Below, in pieces: positions 1 through 11,450 of a DNA stretch of 57,293 nt. The DNA is from Diplocarpon mali. Its lineage: Eukaryota; Ascomycota; Leotiomycetes; Helotiales; Drepanopezizaceae. The position numbers were made by a program, and so were the translations under genes. Every line of letters starts with the position of its first letter. Within the stretch, counting starts at the first letter, position 1. The DNA lies in NCBI GenBank assembly GCA_024741835.1, contig JAENRP010000205.1:1-57293 (forward strand), given 5' to 3'. The notes beneath the pieces are model-generated. The model was given only the letters and a program-made list of their open reading frames with translations, had not been told where the DNA came from and did not search any database.

Positions 1-112
1 CCTAACCCTAACCCTAACCCTAACCCTAACCCTAACCCTAACCCTAACCCTAACCCTAACCCTAACCCTAACCCTAACCCTAACCCTAACCCTAACCCTA
101 ACCCTAACCCTA
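1..112. repeat. Telomere, CCCTAA tandem array
   Basis: About 18.5 uninterrupted copies of the hexamer CCTAAC run from the first base. This is the C-rich strand of the TTAGGG telomere used by filamentous fungi. The C-rich strand reading inward from base 1 shows that this is a left chromosome end. The array stops abruptly at about 112 and the sequence becomes AT-rich unique DNA. I see no degenerate telomeric copies further inside. Confidence 0.98.
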
Positions 113-1544
113 TATCTTTAGCTGATTTATAATTTCTAGTTTTCTCTATTTGTCGTTGTATGGCGCCCCTCTTACTTCAATATGCAAGCGATTTTATAAT
201 AAGCATTGCTTTCCTCAGCCTTTGATTTTGAACACTCGTACAACTACATTCCACTGCCGGAGCTTACTTTTCTAGTTTTATAAATGGCGTTTGGCTTTAT
301 CCTTCGAATCAATAATAATCTCTGATAGTAGCGGCTTTCCCGACGATCAGTACCTCGTTAGGTGCTTTTATTATAATGATATTAAAGGACCGCCTCACCT
401 TTGCTAGGTTCCGCTAAACAACCTCATATAGAGGATACGGACATAGCGATCGGGACAAGCCGTTAGGCAGTCATAATCAAGCTCGAACTAATCCCTTCCC
501 TTGACTTTGATGCACCACGCGTAATTTTGCCACGTTGTCTATAAACAAAGAGCTGATAATTACAATTGCTCTTATTATTCACTTTCGCAATAGTACCTGC
601 TTTTTTATCCGGTGAGCCTGTCTTATATATAAATTATCAAAAAGCTGGTTTATTTTTCTTACAGTCAATAATATCAGAAATTATTCACACAATTCTGTAT
701 CGAGTAGTTAGCAATCGATAATCAAGAATTTTACATTTCGTTAGGAATTCAATTGTTCGAAATAACAAGTCGTCTTTTATAACATTCTTACAGATATTCA
801 ATTAATTATTCGGATTGCCCGAATCAGATAATCTTAGAAATCAATTTTCATTAGTTCAGCTACCCGGCTCGCTGAGCGTTGAAAGTACGAGCGCCAAGGC
901 TCTGTACGAGCTATTATTGTGAACCAAGCTCTTGCTAAGCTTGAACTGAAATTCAATAAGATCCTTTGTCAACTACTACTAACTTCATAAATATGCTTAT
1001 TCTGGCCGAGTACCATAGAATAGATATTCCCGTATTAGGATTGAATAATCCTGATTCCTCAAGTGTGTCTAATTATTTAACACTTCAGGCGGGCAGGCAC
1101 AAACTCATAGTGGGCAATAGTTTAGCGTTATATTTTTATAGTCATACTATAGGTCCTAAGGCTGTTTATTATTTAGCAATTATCTTATGGCCTGAGCTTA
1201 TAAGCAATTACTAAAACTTCTCCTATTATTAATTTAATTCAGCTTCCTTCCATCCTAATCCTTTCGATGGCCGGCGATTCCGTGATATCCATGAGATAGC
1301 AGCGTCTAAAGATGTATTTGATTTAAATTCTTTCTTACTAAGAGCCCTATCTCTTATCTAGAATCTGGATAATATATAAACAGTCCTAAGAACCGTAGCT
1401 CGACCTTGAGTAGTACAACCAGCTCATCACTTGATTTCAATCCATTATCCTCTCACTCTTACTCTTATAAGTCAAACCTCAACCTACCTTCAAGATCACC
1501 CTACTCTAAGCCTCAATCTACCTTTAAACTCAGCTTTAATCATT
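113..1544. other. Subtelomeric AT-rich DNA without a supported gene
   Basis: The DNA is AT-rich with many stops in all frames. The longest open stretch, an 82-codon frame at 966-1214, has no recognisable motif and begins without convincing context. No telomere-linked RecQ-like helicase, which many fungi carry in this position, is visible. The last 160 bases are the probable promoter and leader of the small secreted protein gene that follows. Confidence 0.6.
1371..1380 (+). promoter_or_regulatory. TATA-like box of the subtelomeric secreted protein gene
   Basis: The sequence AATATATAAA lies about 165-174 bases upstream of the ATG at 1545. A C/T-rich leader of roughly 100 bases follows it, the usual layout of a highly expressed fungal gene. 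AT-rich surroundings make chance matches common, so this is only suggestive. Confidence 0.35.
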
Positions 1545-1778
1545 ATGCAATTTTCAGCAGTTCTCTCAGTTGCATCAACACTTTTGATAGCAATAGCATC
1601 AGCTATGCCTTCGAACCATAATGATATGGACAAACGACTTGTAGGGGAAGGTTACTGCAAGGAAGAGAAATATTGCTACCATTCAGATGTCTACTGTTAC
1701 CTTGAAGGCTGTACCGTATTGGCGTGTAGGGAAAAAGCGGCTTGCACATGTGAAGGGTTAGTGCAGGTTGTGCTTTAA
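1545..1778 (+). CDS. Small cysteine-rich secreted protein (effector-like), unknown function
   Basis: The frame encodes a 77-residue protein starting at the ATG of MQFSAVLSVAS. The frame stays open 38 codons further upstream, but that part has no hydrophobic leader, whereas this ATG begins a classic signal peptide of about 20 residues ending near ASAMP. A dibasic MDKR motif at about residues 27-30 would suit Kex2 processing. The remaining 46 or so residues hold seven cysteines, including a closing C-T-C. An odd number suggests either one free cysteine, a dimer, or an unrecognised intron near the 3' end. I know no family for it. Signal, short propeptide and Cys-rich core are the pattern of fungal effectors and secreted antimicrobial peptides, and the position 1.4 kb from the telomere fits fast-evolving genes. 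Function is inference only. Confidence 0.6.
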   Translation: MQFSAVLSVASTLLIAIASAMPSNHNDMDKRLVGEGYCKEEKYCYHSDVYCYLEGCTVLACREKAACTCEGLVQVVL

Positions 1779-3647
1779 TAACTTGGAAACACCAAGTATA
1801 GAAGGCCTATTACATATAGCCGATAGCTTTCTAAAGCCATATACCCTAAGACAATAGGGCATAGCCTTTAAAATGTCTTTTTTGGCAGCAAGGGCGGCTA
1901 TCGGCTATATTTGGAATAGGTTATAGGGGAGGAACAAGTTACAAGATTAGGGGGGCAGAGAACTGTACTATAATCATCAAACTTCTAAAGCATTAGGAGA
2001 CTGGCACCTGCGGTCTTTAATATACTTTAGCAATTATAGTCGGACATAAAACGCTTTCAAGACCTAAACTTGCTTATATTCTTTTATAACAACCCGACAT
2101 TGATAAGTACTAATATATAGCTTCAAATCTTAAGATTAATACTCTATAGAGTATATAATTCTTTATAATAATTAGAAAAACATATTAGGTGACTGTATTG
2201 TTTTATAACTTTTTCTCCTTTTAATATGCTATGTTAGTTCTAAATTATCAAGTATAAGGGAAAAACGCTTTAGCCGGATTTATATTCATAGGGAAACTAG
2301 CCTCAAAGCTCCTTATAACTTTACTATTTAGCCTATTATACCTATGGCTCCCGATTCCTTAGATATGATTCTAACCTAGATCTCAGTCGACAGTTAATCC
2401 CTCTAGGTCTCGGAAGATGTATTAATAAATAGAGTCGCCTTATGTTCTTACTGCGCAGTGAGGAGCCTCAGGCGCTTAGGATCTGTTTATGTAATTAGCC
2501 CCTGAACCTACGGGGCGTCCCTACTTAAGAGAGCTCAGTTGCGCAGGAAAATTCCGTTTTACAAGCTTTTACTTACCACTTGGAGAACTCCCTGATTAAC
2601 AGCTCCGCGTCTCTCTATTCTAGGTTGAGCCCTCTATGCCGATGGCGGCTATTTAATTGATTATATCAAACGTCTTACTAGTCGGGGGCTGCTCTCGATC
2701 GTGACCCTTCTTATCGTCTTTTACATAAAATTATCGAAATGTATCCTTTTTCTTCTCCCCCTCCTCCTCCTTATATACTTCAACCTGCCTTTTCCCCTTT
2801 ATATCCTTTTTTAAGCCTTTCCTTTAGTCGTAGGGATATATTTAAATAATTCAAGAATATTCAAGAATATTCAAGATCGAAAGTAGACGGCATTTATGGA
2901 GGAGGTAGTATAGCAAAGAGAAAAAATTTTCATTCCGACGTTTTTAAAAGCTCTAGCCTCCTTTAACTTAGGTTTTAATTATTTCGTAGTCGAAAGAGCT
3001 CAAACTCAGCTCTATAGATTCTCAAAGAGTCTGCAGGTTCGTAGGAGACACCTCATACAGGTGTTGAGTCGTCGTCTCCCTCATCTGGTGTAAATAACCC
3101 TTTAATAAGATATCTAAGAGCTTGTACTATCCTATGTAATTAGCGCGATTACTATAGCATGCTAAGGCTTGCCTACTTACAAGAGAAGAATAAAATTCTT
3201 AAATTAAATCATGCTAGATGTATATCTATAATTTTAATACCTAGCACTGTTACTCGGGCTCTTAACATTTATTAAAGCAGATTCCCAGGCCCTTTGCAAC
3301 CCAGAATATCCACAACTCTGAACCAAGATACCAGCCAGCATTAATGTGACACATTTCTATAATATTCCAAACACAGAATATAGATTACATGACTTTTATG
3401 TTAAAAGATAAAGATCAAGAAGTACCCTGCCACCAGATGATTCTGGGATGTTGAAGAAGGCTTGGTCAATGACTGAACTCACAAGGCTGAGGAGGCTTAT
3501 GATAACAATAGATGAAAAGCCTTTTTTCTAAAATATTATTTGATAATATATTAGTTTAAGATCTAGTCTAACTCGCAGCTATTATAATACCTACACCCTA
3601 TTCAACACCCCCATTTTACTGAAAACCACTACTTCATTTCTGTTTCA
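1779..3647. other. AT-rich subtelomeric DNA containing a decayed repeat
   Basis: No gene is supported. The part at about 2,190-3,090 belongs to dispersed repeat family A described separately. The rest is AT-rich and stop-dense. The last few hundred bases are the 3' flank of the minus-strand sedolisin gene. Confidence 0.6.
2190..3090 (+). repeat. Dispersed repeat family A, copy 1 (decayed)
   Basis: This stretch aligns by eye with 37,850-38,605 on the same strand and with 36,980-37,720 and 52,495-53,000 on the opposite strand. Shared landmarks are the outer edge GGTGTTGAGTCGTCGTCTCC near 3,060, a CTGCAGGTTCGTAGGAGA-like block just before it, a block reading TTTAAATAAT near 2,840, and a CGTCTTACTAGTCGG-like block near 2,670. 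Copies differ largely by C/T and G/A changes. No open reading frame survives. It could be a non-autonomous element or the end of a larger transposon. Boundaries are approximate. Confidence 0.65.
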
Positions 3648-5636
3648 TTACGGCAGGCTCATGAACAGATCCATCATCTTCGGAAAGTTCGGCGTCCCCA
3701 ATCCCGTTACTGGATCCCAGCCCGGCACACTCTGAAAGCCCTCAGTACCACACCCGCGATTCCCTCCATTCGTGATATCATTCAGCACTTGTGGATTCGC
3801 GTACAATACCGGATTCACGAACCCAATCGGGCTCTTCTTCGCATTGATCCGCTGTTCGTTGATATTGTTCAGCATGGCCGCGAACGTGGGACAACTAGCG
3901 GAAGTGCCAAAAGAGAGCGAAAATGTGCCGTCGACGGCTGTTACGTAATTGACGCCGTTGGCTGAGACGTCGGGGAAACCGCGGACTTGCTGGGAGTTGT
4001 TGAAGCGGTCGGCGCCATAAGGAGGAGGGTGGTTCCGGTAATAGGTTGACATGGCATCTTGCTGCCAGGAGGGGAGCGCGAAGACGTTGGAGAAGCCACC
4101 ACCCGAGAAAATTACGCGCTGAGAAGCTGATTCTGGCGTGTGGACTGTGGACCCGTTCAATATCTGTGTAGCGCCGACGGAGGTTACGTAGGGGCAGCCG
4201 CCAGGGAAAGATGGATTGAAAAGGCCTTTGGTACCATTATTGTATGCTCCTGTGACCGAGTCGATGCATTGGCCGCCATTTCCTGCGACGCCAAAGTCGC
4301 CGGACGAGTAGAGAATTGAGACGCCTTGCAGGCCGAGTTTCATATACTCCATGCACTGCCGAGTCTCGTATTTGGCGGAAAGGTCCGCCTCATTTGACCC
4401 GTAGGACGTCGAAATGACATTGGTCGATTGGAAGGAGCCGCAGGTCTCTGAGCCTTGGAATCCGCCTGGTTGATTGGACGGATACTGCCCGTCAATAGCC
4501 GGGTCTTGCGAATCTCCACCCTCAAAGGTGCAGTAGGATCCATCAATAGCGTCGAGAAAGTTGTTGAAGCTGGCGCCGGAGACGATATCCCCAACCTGGT
4601 ACACCGTGACCTGTTGGGGCGCAACGAGAGCCATGGCAAACTCGAGGTCCAGAGCAGACTCGCCATTGAATTGAAAGCTCTTGTTGGTTTGTTGCACAAT
4701 TGCTCCGTCGATGAGGTTGACGTTCGGTTGGGTGGCTGTCATCCCAGGCATGAACTGCTTGAAGAACATGTCAAGATCGTCCTGGACGAATGCTTGCGGG
4801 GTGTATTCGACGACGCCCAAGGTGTTATTCCTCATGGCAGTGCTACCGGGTGGGGAGTTGTAGAGTGCTTGCAGGCAAGCGGGTGTGATCATCGTATCGC
4901 AATTCTCCAGGGTTATCAGAGCATTGGTAACGGATGCTCCCTGCTTGGGGTTGCTTGCATCATCCGGGGAGCCCACAATTCCGTGCTGCGGGTTAGTCTG
5001 CCGCTTGATCGATTGCCTCTTGTTCAGCTCTCGCAGAGGCTGAGGGATCCTGGAGGGATGTATGGTTCGTCGTGGATTGCCCAGTTGCTGGTCAAAATGA
5101 ATACTGGGAGTGACGATATCGATGTGGTCGACGAGGTGAGCAGGGACGCTGTACTGTTTGCATGCAACATGACTGTGACCTGCTTCGTGCCTGTAGAGAT
5201 GATACTCTGCCTTCAGCAGTCGTTCCGCCTCCGCAGTTGTGGCGTTAAAGGTTATCCAGGTGCGAGATTTGGACATCATTACTCTCCTCTGATCTATTCC
5301 CGAGCTCGACAACCATTCCCGCACAGCTTCGATACTATCTTGAGATGGCGAAAACATTTCCACCACCTTCTCCTTCGACCAGTGTTTGCCATACGACTTC
5401 GACTCCGGATGTGCCACCTCATTGATGAACTCTTCTGCTCGGTGCAGGTTCTGCTGTGCCAGGCCAATACGAACCGGAATGACAGTAGCGGGGTCCAGGC
5501 GGGAGTGTCTCGCCCATTTCGAAGGAGGGTCCCCACGCTTCTCGTGGACTACATGGCGGCTCGTTACCGCAAAGGGCGACGCAGATGTGGCTACCACCAG
5601 GGCAGCGAATATCCGGAATATAGCTTCGAAGCGCAT
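3648..5636 (-). CDS. Secreted sedolisin / tripeptidyl-peptidase-type serine carboxyl peptidase (S53)
   Basis: A single exon encodes 662 residues, the usual size for fungal secreted sedolisins. Residues 1-20 form a signal peptide. Residues about 36-200 are the pro-kumamolisin-type propeptide, followed by dibasic sites at 206-207 and 211-212 where maturation is likely. The mature domain shows the S53 catalytic residues: Glu326 and Asp330 in GESALDLE, the oxyanion Asp447 in SSGDFG, and the nucleophile Ser579 in SFGTSAS. The FGTS form, rather than SGTS, is common in one fungal subgroup. The C-terminal calcium site is visible as Asp620 (LNDI) and Asp641 (GWDPVTG). Such enzymes remove tripeptides from protein at acid pH outside the cell and are usually induced by protein as nitrogen source. 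It is the first large gene from the telomere and points towards it. Confidence 0.93.
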   Translation of the reverse strand: MRFEAIFRIFAALVVATSASPFAVTSRHVVHEKRGDPPSKWARHSRLDPATVIPVRIGLAQQNLHRAEEFINEVAHPESKSYGKHWSKEKVVEMFSPSQDSIEAVREWLSSSGIDQRRVMMSKSRTWITFNATTAEAERLLKAEYHLYRHEAGHSHVACKQYSVPAHLVDHIDIVTPSIHFDQQLGNPRRTIHPSRIPQPLRELNKRQSIKRQTNPQHGIVGSPDDASNPKQGASVTNALITLENCDTMITPACLQALYNSPPGSTAMRNNTLGVVEYTPQAFVQDDLDMFFKQFMPGMTATQPNVNLIDGAIVQQTNKSFQFNGESALDLEFAMALVAPQQVTVYQVGDIVSGASFNNFLDAIDGSYCTFEGGDSQDPAIDGQYPSNQPGGFQGSETCGSFQSTNVISTSYGSNEADLSAKYETRQCMEYMKLGLQGVSILYSSGDFGVAGNGGQCIDSVTGAYNNGTKGLFNPSFPGGCPYVTSVGATQILNGSTVHTPESASQRVIFSGGGFSNVFALPSWQQDAMSTYYRNHPPPYGADRFNNSQQVRGFPDVSANGVNYVTAVDGTFSLSFGTSASCPTFAAMLNNINEQRINAKKSPIGFVNPVLYANPQVLNDITNGGNRGCGTEGFQSVPGWDPVTGLGTPNFPKMMDLFMSLP

Positions 5637-6176
5637 GTTATCCTTCCCTCCAGGATGCTAAGCCAGAGCATCTGGCAAGACCCGATTTGCGGCGATGACA
5701 TTGATATGTAAGGATGAAAAGGTTCTGGCAAGGCAAGGCGGCTGTGTTAGTAGAAGAACTTCACATTGAAACGAGCCCAGAAGTCACAATCGTTGAAACG
5801 GAGATTGCGCGACTCAGTTAGACTTTCCATTTCCTGGATGGCTAGCTGTAATCTATTGCCCCCGTTCCAAACAAATCACGTCTGTGAAGCTGGTGGAGGC
5901 GTGGGAAGTCAACGACTTCTGGATCGACTCCAGTTTCAAACCCGTGAACCAGGCTATCTCGTCGCACGGTCGCGAGGACCCGTGCGACACGGTGTGCCAC
6001 AACCGTCTCTGACAAGCACAAAGATGTCATGCACCTGGCAACCGAGAATCTGCATATCCAATCGCCGAGCGGCATCCTAAGCAGAAACAAACAGCTGTCC
6101 AGCCAAGGGACCAGGTCTTTTTGAAAGGAATGACTTTTTGCTGAGAAAAGCCGGGAGACGAAGTTCAGGCGCGAGC
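5637..6176. other. Intergenic: sedolisin promoter and Ipi3 3' flank
   Basis: These 540 bases separate the 5' end of the sedolisin gene from the 3' end of the Ipi3 gene, both on the minus strand. A 112-codon minus-strand frame at 5,842-6,180 overlaps the Ipi3 stop and has no recognisable domain. I take the stretch as promoter and terminator DNA. Confidence 0.5.
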
Positions 6177-7591
6177 TCATGATTGAGCCCTTTCAGATTT
6201 CAAGGTGGTATACTTGCTCCACATCTTTTTTTGCAGCGCCCGTTGTTCGGCGACGATGTTCCAAAGTTCCTCATTTTCACTGCGCAGTTGCTCATCTCCG
6301 CTTGGAGAAGGGGTGTTGAGAGGGCGAGCCGAGAAGCTATGTATAGCTCTTTCGAGCATATCAGACAGGACACCTCTCGACTGTGCAGCGTAATCACTAG
6401 CACTGTGGAGCGATCCTATCAATTGCGCTGTGAAGGTGTAACTGCTTTCGCCGAGCTTCGGCTTAACAACTGTCGATGCCCTAGTCATCTTCTTGCCTGG
6501 GAAGACCGGCATCATGAGCAGGTTGGTCACAGGCGCGTTCAGGTCTGCGAGCTCAGCAGTAAAAGCGCGGCGTGGGATATCCCACTGGACAACTTTCCCT
6601 GATGCGTGCCCTGACAGCAGACACGTGCCGTCATAGCTAAGGCCGAGGCACAGCGCAGGACCAGAATCCACTTGACTGGCCCATGGAGGCAGGGTGACTT
6701 GCACGGGGGTGCTCTGCAAACTCCTATCATACAGCGAGTTGCGGGTGGAGTCCCCGGGCAAGAACTCGAGCACCTGGAGAGAACCGTCTTGGAAGCCAGC
6801 GTACAGGGCCCGATCGCACGGATCGAGAGCCAAAGAGAGTGGCGTCGAGGGAAGCAGAAAAGTTCGAAGCAGATCTCCTGACAGGTAGTCCCAAACTACG
6901 ACCGTGTTATCGCGGCTCGCGGAGACGCAGATGTTTGCCGCGCTTGCGCTATGGCCCATTGCCAGGTTGGTGATGGCCGCGCGGTGGTTGGAGAGGGTTC
7001 GCAACGATTCGACTGTCTCAGTGGGAGCCATCGCCAGGAGATGTGGAACCGACCAAACGTGGATGTTGGAGTCTTCGGAGCCAGTGATCAAGTGTGATTG
7101 GGTGCCTGCGAGACATGAAATCGGCTGCAGATGAGCGGCCGGGGTCGAGACTTGTCGGCCAGTGCAGACCTTTTCGCCTGGAGTCAGTCCTCGTACTCTC
7201 GTAGTCATGTCTCGCCTTTCCCCTTGCATTCTGAGGATTAGGGGGCACCTACCTCCCAGAGAATCACCCTGCCTCCGGCCGTGCCCAACGCCAGCACTCC
7301 GTCGCCCAGCAGCGTCAAGGTGTGAATCCTCTCGGGAAACGAGATCAGAGCCTCCTGGTTACCTTTGTCTCGCGAGTAGACGTGGACCACGGCTTTGTCT
7401 GCTTGTGCGGCGAAGATGTGGGAAGAGCTGGCGGCCAGCCCGTTGGCTCTGGTCGAGCTCTTCTTGTAGGAGAATTTGAGGGCGGGACTTGGGGACAACT
7501 CGTGGAGGTGGATTCCCAGGTCTTTGGCAACAGCCGTATTAGCAGACTTGGGCTGTGCCAGGATAGAGGTGATGAATCCTTCGGACAACAT
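6177..7591 (-). CDS. IPI3: WD40 pre-rRNA-processing protein Ipi3 (Rix1 complex)
   Basis: There are two exons, 7591-7253 and 7169-6177, joined across an 83-nt GTAGGT...AAAAG intron to give 443 residues. The junction restores LWE-VCTGRQV, as in other fungal Ipi3 proteins. WD-repeat signatures appear at GGRVILWE (about 106-113), GSEDSNIHVWS, SASRDNTVVVWD and SGHASGKVVQWD. The N-terminus MLSEGFITSILAQPKSANTA and the inner TLSNHRAAIT are typical of the family. The last 40 residues (SENEELWNIVAEQR...) form a coiled coil known to contact partners. Ipi3 acts in the nucleus with Rix1 and Ipi1 in ITS2 processing and late pre-60S maturation, and is essential in yeast. An alternative junction with donor 5 nt further on would give EVGEKVCTG; the chosen one matches the family better. 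Confidence 0.9.
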
Positions 7592-9359
7592 GGCGGCGCG
7601 GGTCCTGCTTGTACACCAAGCGGATGTCTGTCTCTTTGTATTCCCCCCGGAATCGGGATCGGGGTCTTTGGATACTGGCTATGGCTGGTGTTGCTTTGGG
7701 GCGTGATGACGGCGATTTGTGCTGGGTCTCTGGCTCAAGAATTGGGTAGCTAGGTAGGTGGCGTGCTAGAGCTGAACAGGTGCAGGATGACCTGTCGACT
7801 GCAAGTAGATAGAGTGTGTGGTTTGTGGGGAGGATAGGGCAAGGTAGGGTAAGGTTGCGCACTGTCCGGTGCGGTATGGGAGGGTCCGCGAATGGAACTA
7901 TTGCCTTGGACTATTTTCTTGTGTTGTTAATCATCGCAGTCGTGTGCGGGGGACTGGGCGCGAGGTGCGAGGCGCGAGATGCAGAGAGCAAAAACCATCC
8001 CCCGAAATCCAGACTCCGTGCCTCTTTCGGGTCTAGCGTGGCCTGGCTGATCATCTACTGTCGACGCGAAATTAGGACTAGCGTGGCGGGGCGCCGGCAT
8101 GATGTTCTTCCCGCCGATCAGGGTCAGGGCTCGTCGCTTCGCCACGGTACCTTGCGAAGATCGGCGGCTCGTCTCGCGCCGTCTTTCTCGACGTCCATTT
8201 CTCGTGCATCTGAGATGAAAGAAGAAGAAAAGAAAGAAAAGTACCCATCGCGAAGGTTAGGTCAGGCCAGGGAAGTGAGGTAACATTGCTCTCGCTCGCC
8301 GAGTCCCTGGCCACCTCGGCGATCATCAACGCGCTGCGCTCCGCAAGTTGGTTTTAAGCGCGGCCCGGTGCCTGGCAGCGCTGCCGATAGTGCGGTCGCT
8401 ATCTCAACCGGGACAAAGTATATGGTAGAGCTGCAAGCCACTTGCGTTCTTACTTCCGCCAGCACCCGATACGGTAAATGCAAAAAAAAAAAAAAATTTT
8501 GAACATCGAGGAGATTTGGACGATTTAGTAATTCCAAAACTATCCCAACACAGCTGGTCTATTGGAAGAATCCACGCCATCTCGGATTTCACAAGCCTAG
8601 CACCAGCCTTCCCCGCATGGAAGGCTGGCGCTGGTGGATCATGACGCTGCTGATCCGGATTCGACTCACGAGCACAAGTGCGCATCTCTTATGCGACAGT
8701 CGGTAAGTAGGCCGATCCAAATTCATAAAATCCAAAGAATTTAAGCTGCAGGATGGAGAGAGGGCCTTCACGTGGCGCGTTTCCTTCTCCCTCGAAGCTG
8801 CAAGGGATTTTCAGCTTCCTCGTCTGATTGCGACTGTTTTGCGGACAAGCTTCTCAAAGCAGGAATAACAACAATCCGTCCAAGGAACTCTCTTGATCGA
8901 GTGCGAGTTTTTGCCTTGCCTTCGGAATCGTGCTTATATGGCGGCAAGTTACTCGCCCTCGGATCTCACGCCGTCGGATGCATATACATCGGTGTGCCTC
9001 TGCATCGGCATCGGCATCTTATATCTATCTATCTGCGCCCGTATCTGCACCTAACGTCTCCCTCAGTGCCTATCTCATATCTCGGCGTCTCAGAATCCAG
9101 AACACAAGCTACATTCTCTTCGCCTATCCTGCTCGCCAGCACTGAGACACATTGTCCTATGTTACCACACGCCGGGACGTACACTGGCGACGCCATCTGC
9201 GAGCCTGCAGGTACCGCGCAGGAAATATTAGGTCCGTCATGCCTCGAACTTGGATCATGCATGACAGCGACTTGCATCCCCACATCTCCTGCAAGTTCAG
9301 CGACGGTCTTTTCAGACAAGTCCAACGACTGCTGCTGCACGGCCGAGAGATGCTGCAAT
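7592..9359. other. Intergenic: Ipi3 promoter region and 5' flank of next gene
   Basis: No gene is confidently supported. An A14 tract followed by TTTT sits near 8,482. Frames on both strands at 7,816-8,283 and 8,404-8,685 have no domain and unnatural composition. The plus-strand frame that holds the next gene stays open back to about 8,772, so its true start may lie here. On the minus strand 9,029-9,454 a 141-codon frame reads like a plausible helical protein, but nothing identifies it. Confidence 0.4.
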
Positions 9360-11427
9360 ATGTCAGGACGTGAATCTTCCAAACGTTCAGTGTCGGGTAT
9401 GACGAGCCTCCTCCCCTTCAGACTACTTTCTCCAAAATTGCCACCGTCTAGCATCTGGCCGTCGAGCAGGTCGGATCAACGCTCAACATTCGGCACTGGG
9501 CGCATTCCGCGGGACCAAGAACGACAACAACGACAACAACCTCCTGCACGAGTGGCACTGGGTCAAAAATCATCAAACAATCACCTGGACCTGAGTCTCA
9601 CCGAGCTTTCTCCTCACGACCAACATTTCCGTGATACTCCCGTATACAACGAGCCAGGTTCTCCTTGTCCCGGTCGATCTTTCTATGCGGAAAAGGATGG
9701 ATGCTTGGCTGGTTCTCCTCCTGGGCCTGATTTTGGGGGGCAGTGTTCCCTCCATGACTACAATCATCTGCGGGAGTCGGGAAAAAATCATGAGGGGACT
9801 GGAGACGAGGTAACGATTGTCCCCGCCACAATATTGACTCGATAACTCACCCACCCATTCCAGTCTTCAAGTCAGTCCAATGCCGCCGCCGGCCACGAAC
9901 TTTCTCCTCATTCTTGTGCTAGCGATACTACATACACGTCCCGAAGCTCAGTGCTTTCATTTCAATGCTCGGGTCTGTCAGGCGAGAAGCTCTTTCCCGA
10001 TGAAGGCGCGTGGCTGAGCAGTCCTCTGCCCGACTCTCAAAACTCCAGCAACCGACGCCGATCTTCTGCGCGGAGGTCAGATCATCATGTTCACAGCTGG
10101 CTCAACGACACCAGCGAGACGGACGTGGGTGAAGATGTCGATACTGATATTCTGGTACGTACCTCAAAATATACCAAAACTTGGACTGCATGGAAGACAG
10201 AGTTGCTGACAACAAGCGTAGGCGCAAGCAACCATACTATCGCCCTCCAGAGCTCACCTGGTTCGTCTGAACAGATACCACATGCCCGGTAACTCCAAAT
10301 TACCCTCGTCTTGTCCACGACCATACCACGTGGACGCACGCTACAGTTGCGCCTCGTCCGACGACAGTCCTCCCGATGTCACGACAGGCGAGTGGGGGTT
10401 CAGTGGTAACCGGTCCGTTAGGAAAGAATTGCCTCCTTTACATGAGCCGCAGCGGATACTCCCTCGTCGGCCTTTTGATCTCGGAATAGCCAGCCCACCG
10501 ATTTCGCCTAAAGTATTCCCTGACCCACCGCGCTTCTCCTCGACAATGAGTGCCGGCATAGAAGGCTCCCAGGACTCCCAAGATCTGAACCTCCCCTCTC
10601 GCTTCTCCTATGCTTCTACGATTTCAGAGCCCAAGTCAAACATCGACATTATTTCTGATCTCGAAGGCGCCATCCTCAGGTTCCCCTCCGCAATGCTAGT
10701 GCCTGCAACGCCCTGCATCGAAGCCATCCGCCTGAACCTCGCCATCTCCTGGTCTCGGCCCTCAATGCGCCCCCAAACGTGCTCCCCGACAACGACAACC
10801 AAGAACTTTTCCCTTCCCCGCCGCCCGCCGGCTCTGAAAACCTCGCAAAGCTCCCCTGCAGTGTACGCCACTTTCTGGCGCTCTTACTCCGGAGCCCCAA
10901 CCCTGGACGGACAGACCTCAGCCTGTCACGATTCGTACATCTCGCAATCTCACCCTTCGCTCTCTATATCCCCAACGGCACACTCACACGAGAAACCACC
11001 GAGCGTTGATTTGGAAGCTTTACATAGAATTTTCCCCGCCAGCACGGAGTTTACCCGTCTAGCGCTGTATGCGCACATCCTCGCCTATATATTCGTCACT
11101 TCCCTACCGTCCATCTCAACTCTGGCGTGTTCTGGCAGCGAAAATGTGGCCAAAAGACGGAGAGATATGCCATACTGGCCTATTTCCCCCATCACCTCTA
11201 AACCCGCTGACTTCAACTACACCAGCTCGCCCAGTCTCCAAATTCGCATAAATGCGTTACGGACCAATATCAGGAAATGTATTTTCCGCCTTTTGAATAA
11301 CATGGACTCATCCCTACCTATCCCATCTATGAATTCAGAGTTTGGTAGTGCGGAGCTGGTGCTCAGATCAGTGAGCGAGGCTGTTCAGCTGTGTGAGGAG
11401 TTAGCCTTTTCTGGCAGGAACTCTTGA
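9360..11427 (+). CDS. Conserved fungal protein of unknown function, three exons
   Basis: I place exons at 9360-9809, 9864-10154 and 10222-11427, giving about 648 residues. Introns of 54 and 67 nt are both phase 0. The second has GTACGT, a TGCTGAC branch and a TAG acceptor, and joins DTDIL to AQATILSPSRAHLVRL. The first 250 residues are low-complexity Ser/Pro/Gln-rich sequence, probably disordered. The C-terminal part carries a helical region (DLEALHRIFPASTEF, then LALYAHILAYIFV at about 510-545) and a final helix pair around RINALRTNIRKCIFRLL. I recall this layout from ascomycete hypothetical proteins but no name or function. The start is uncertain: in-frame ATGs exist at 9159 and 9360. The stop lies 23 bases before the assembly gap. 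Confidence 0.5.
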
Positions 11428-11450
11428 CCTAGTCCAAGAAGCCGGGGGGA

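Noticed and set aside
4455..5711. 418-codon open frame on the plus strand
   Set aside because: It lies antisense to the sedolisin gene, whose catalytic motifs are intact. The frame has no domain and exists because of codon bias in the sense gene.
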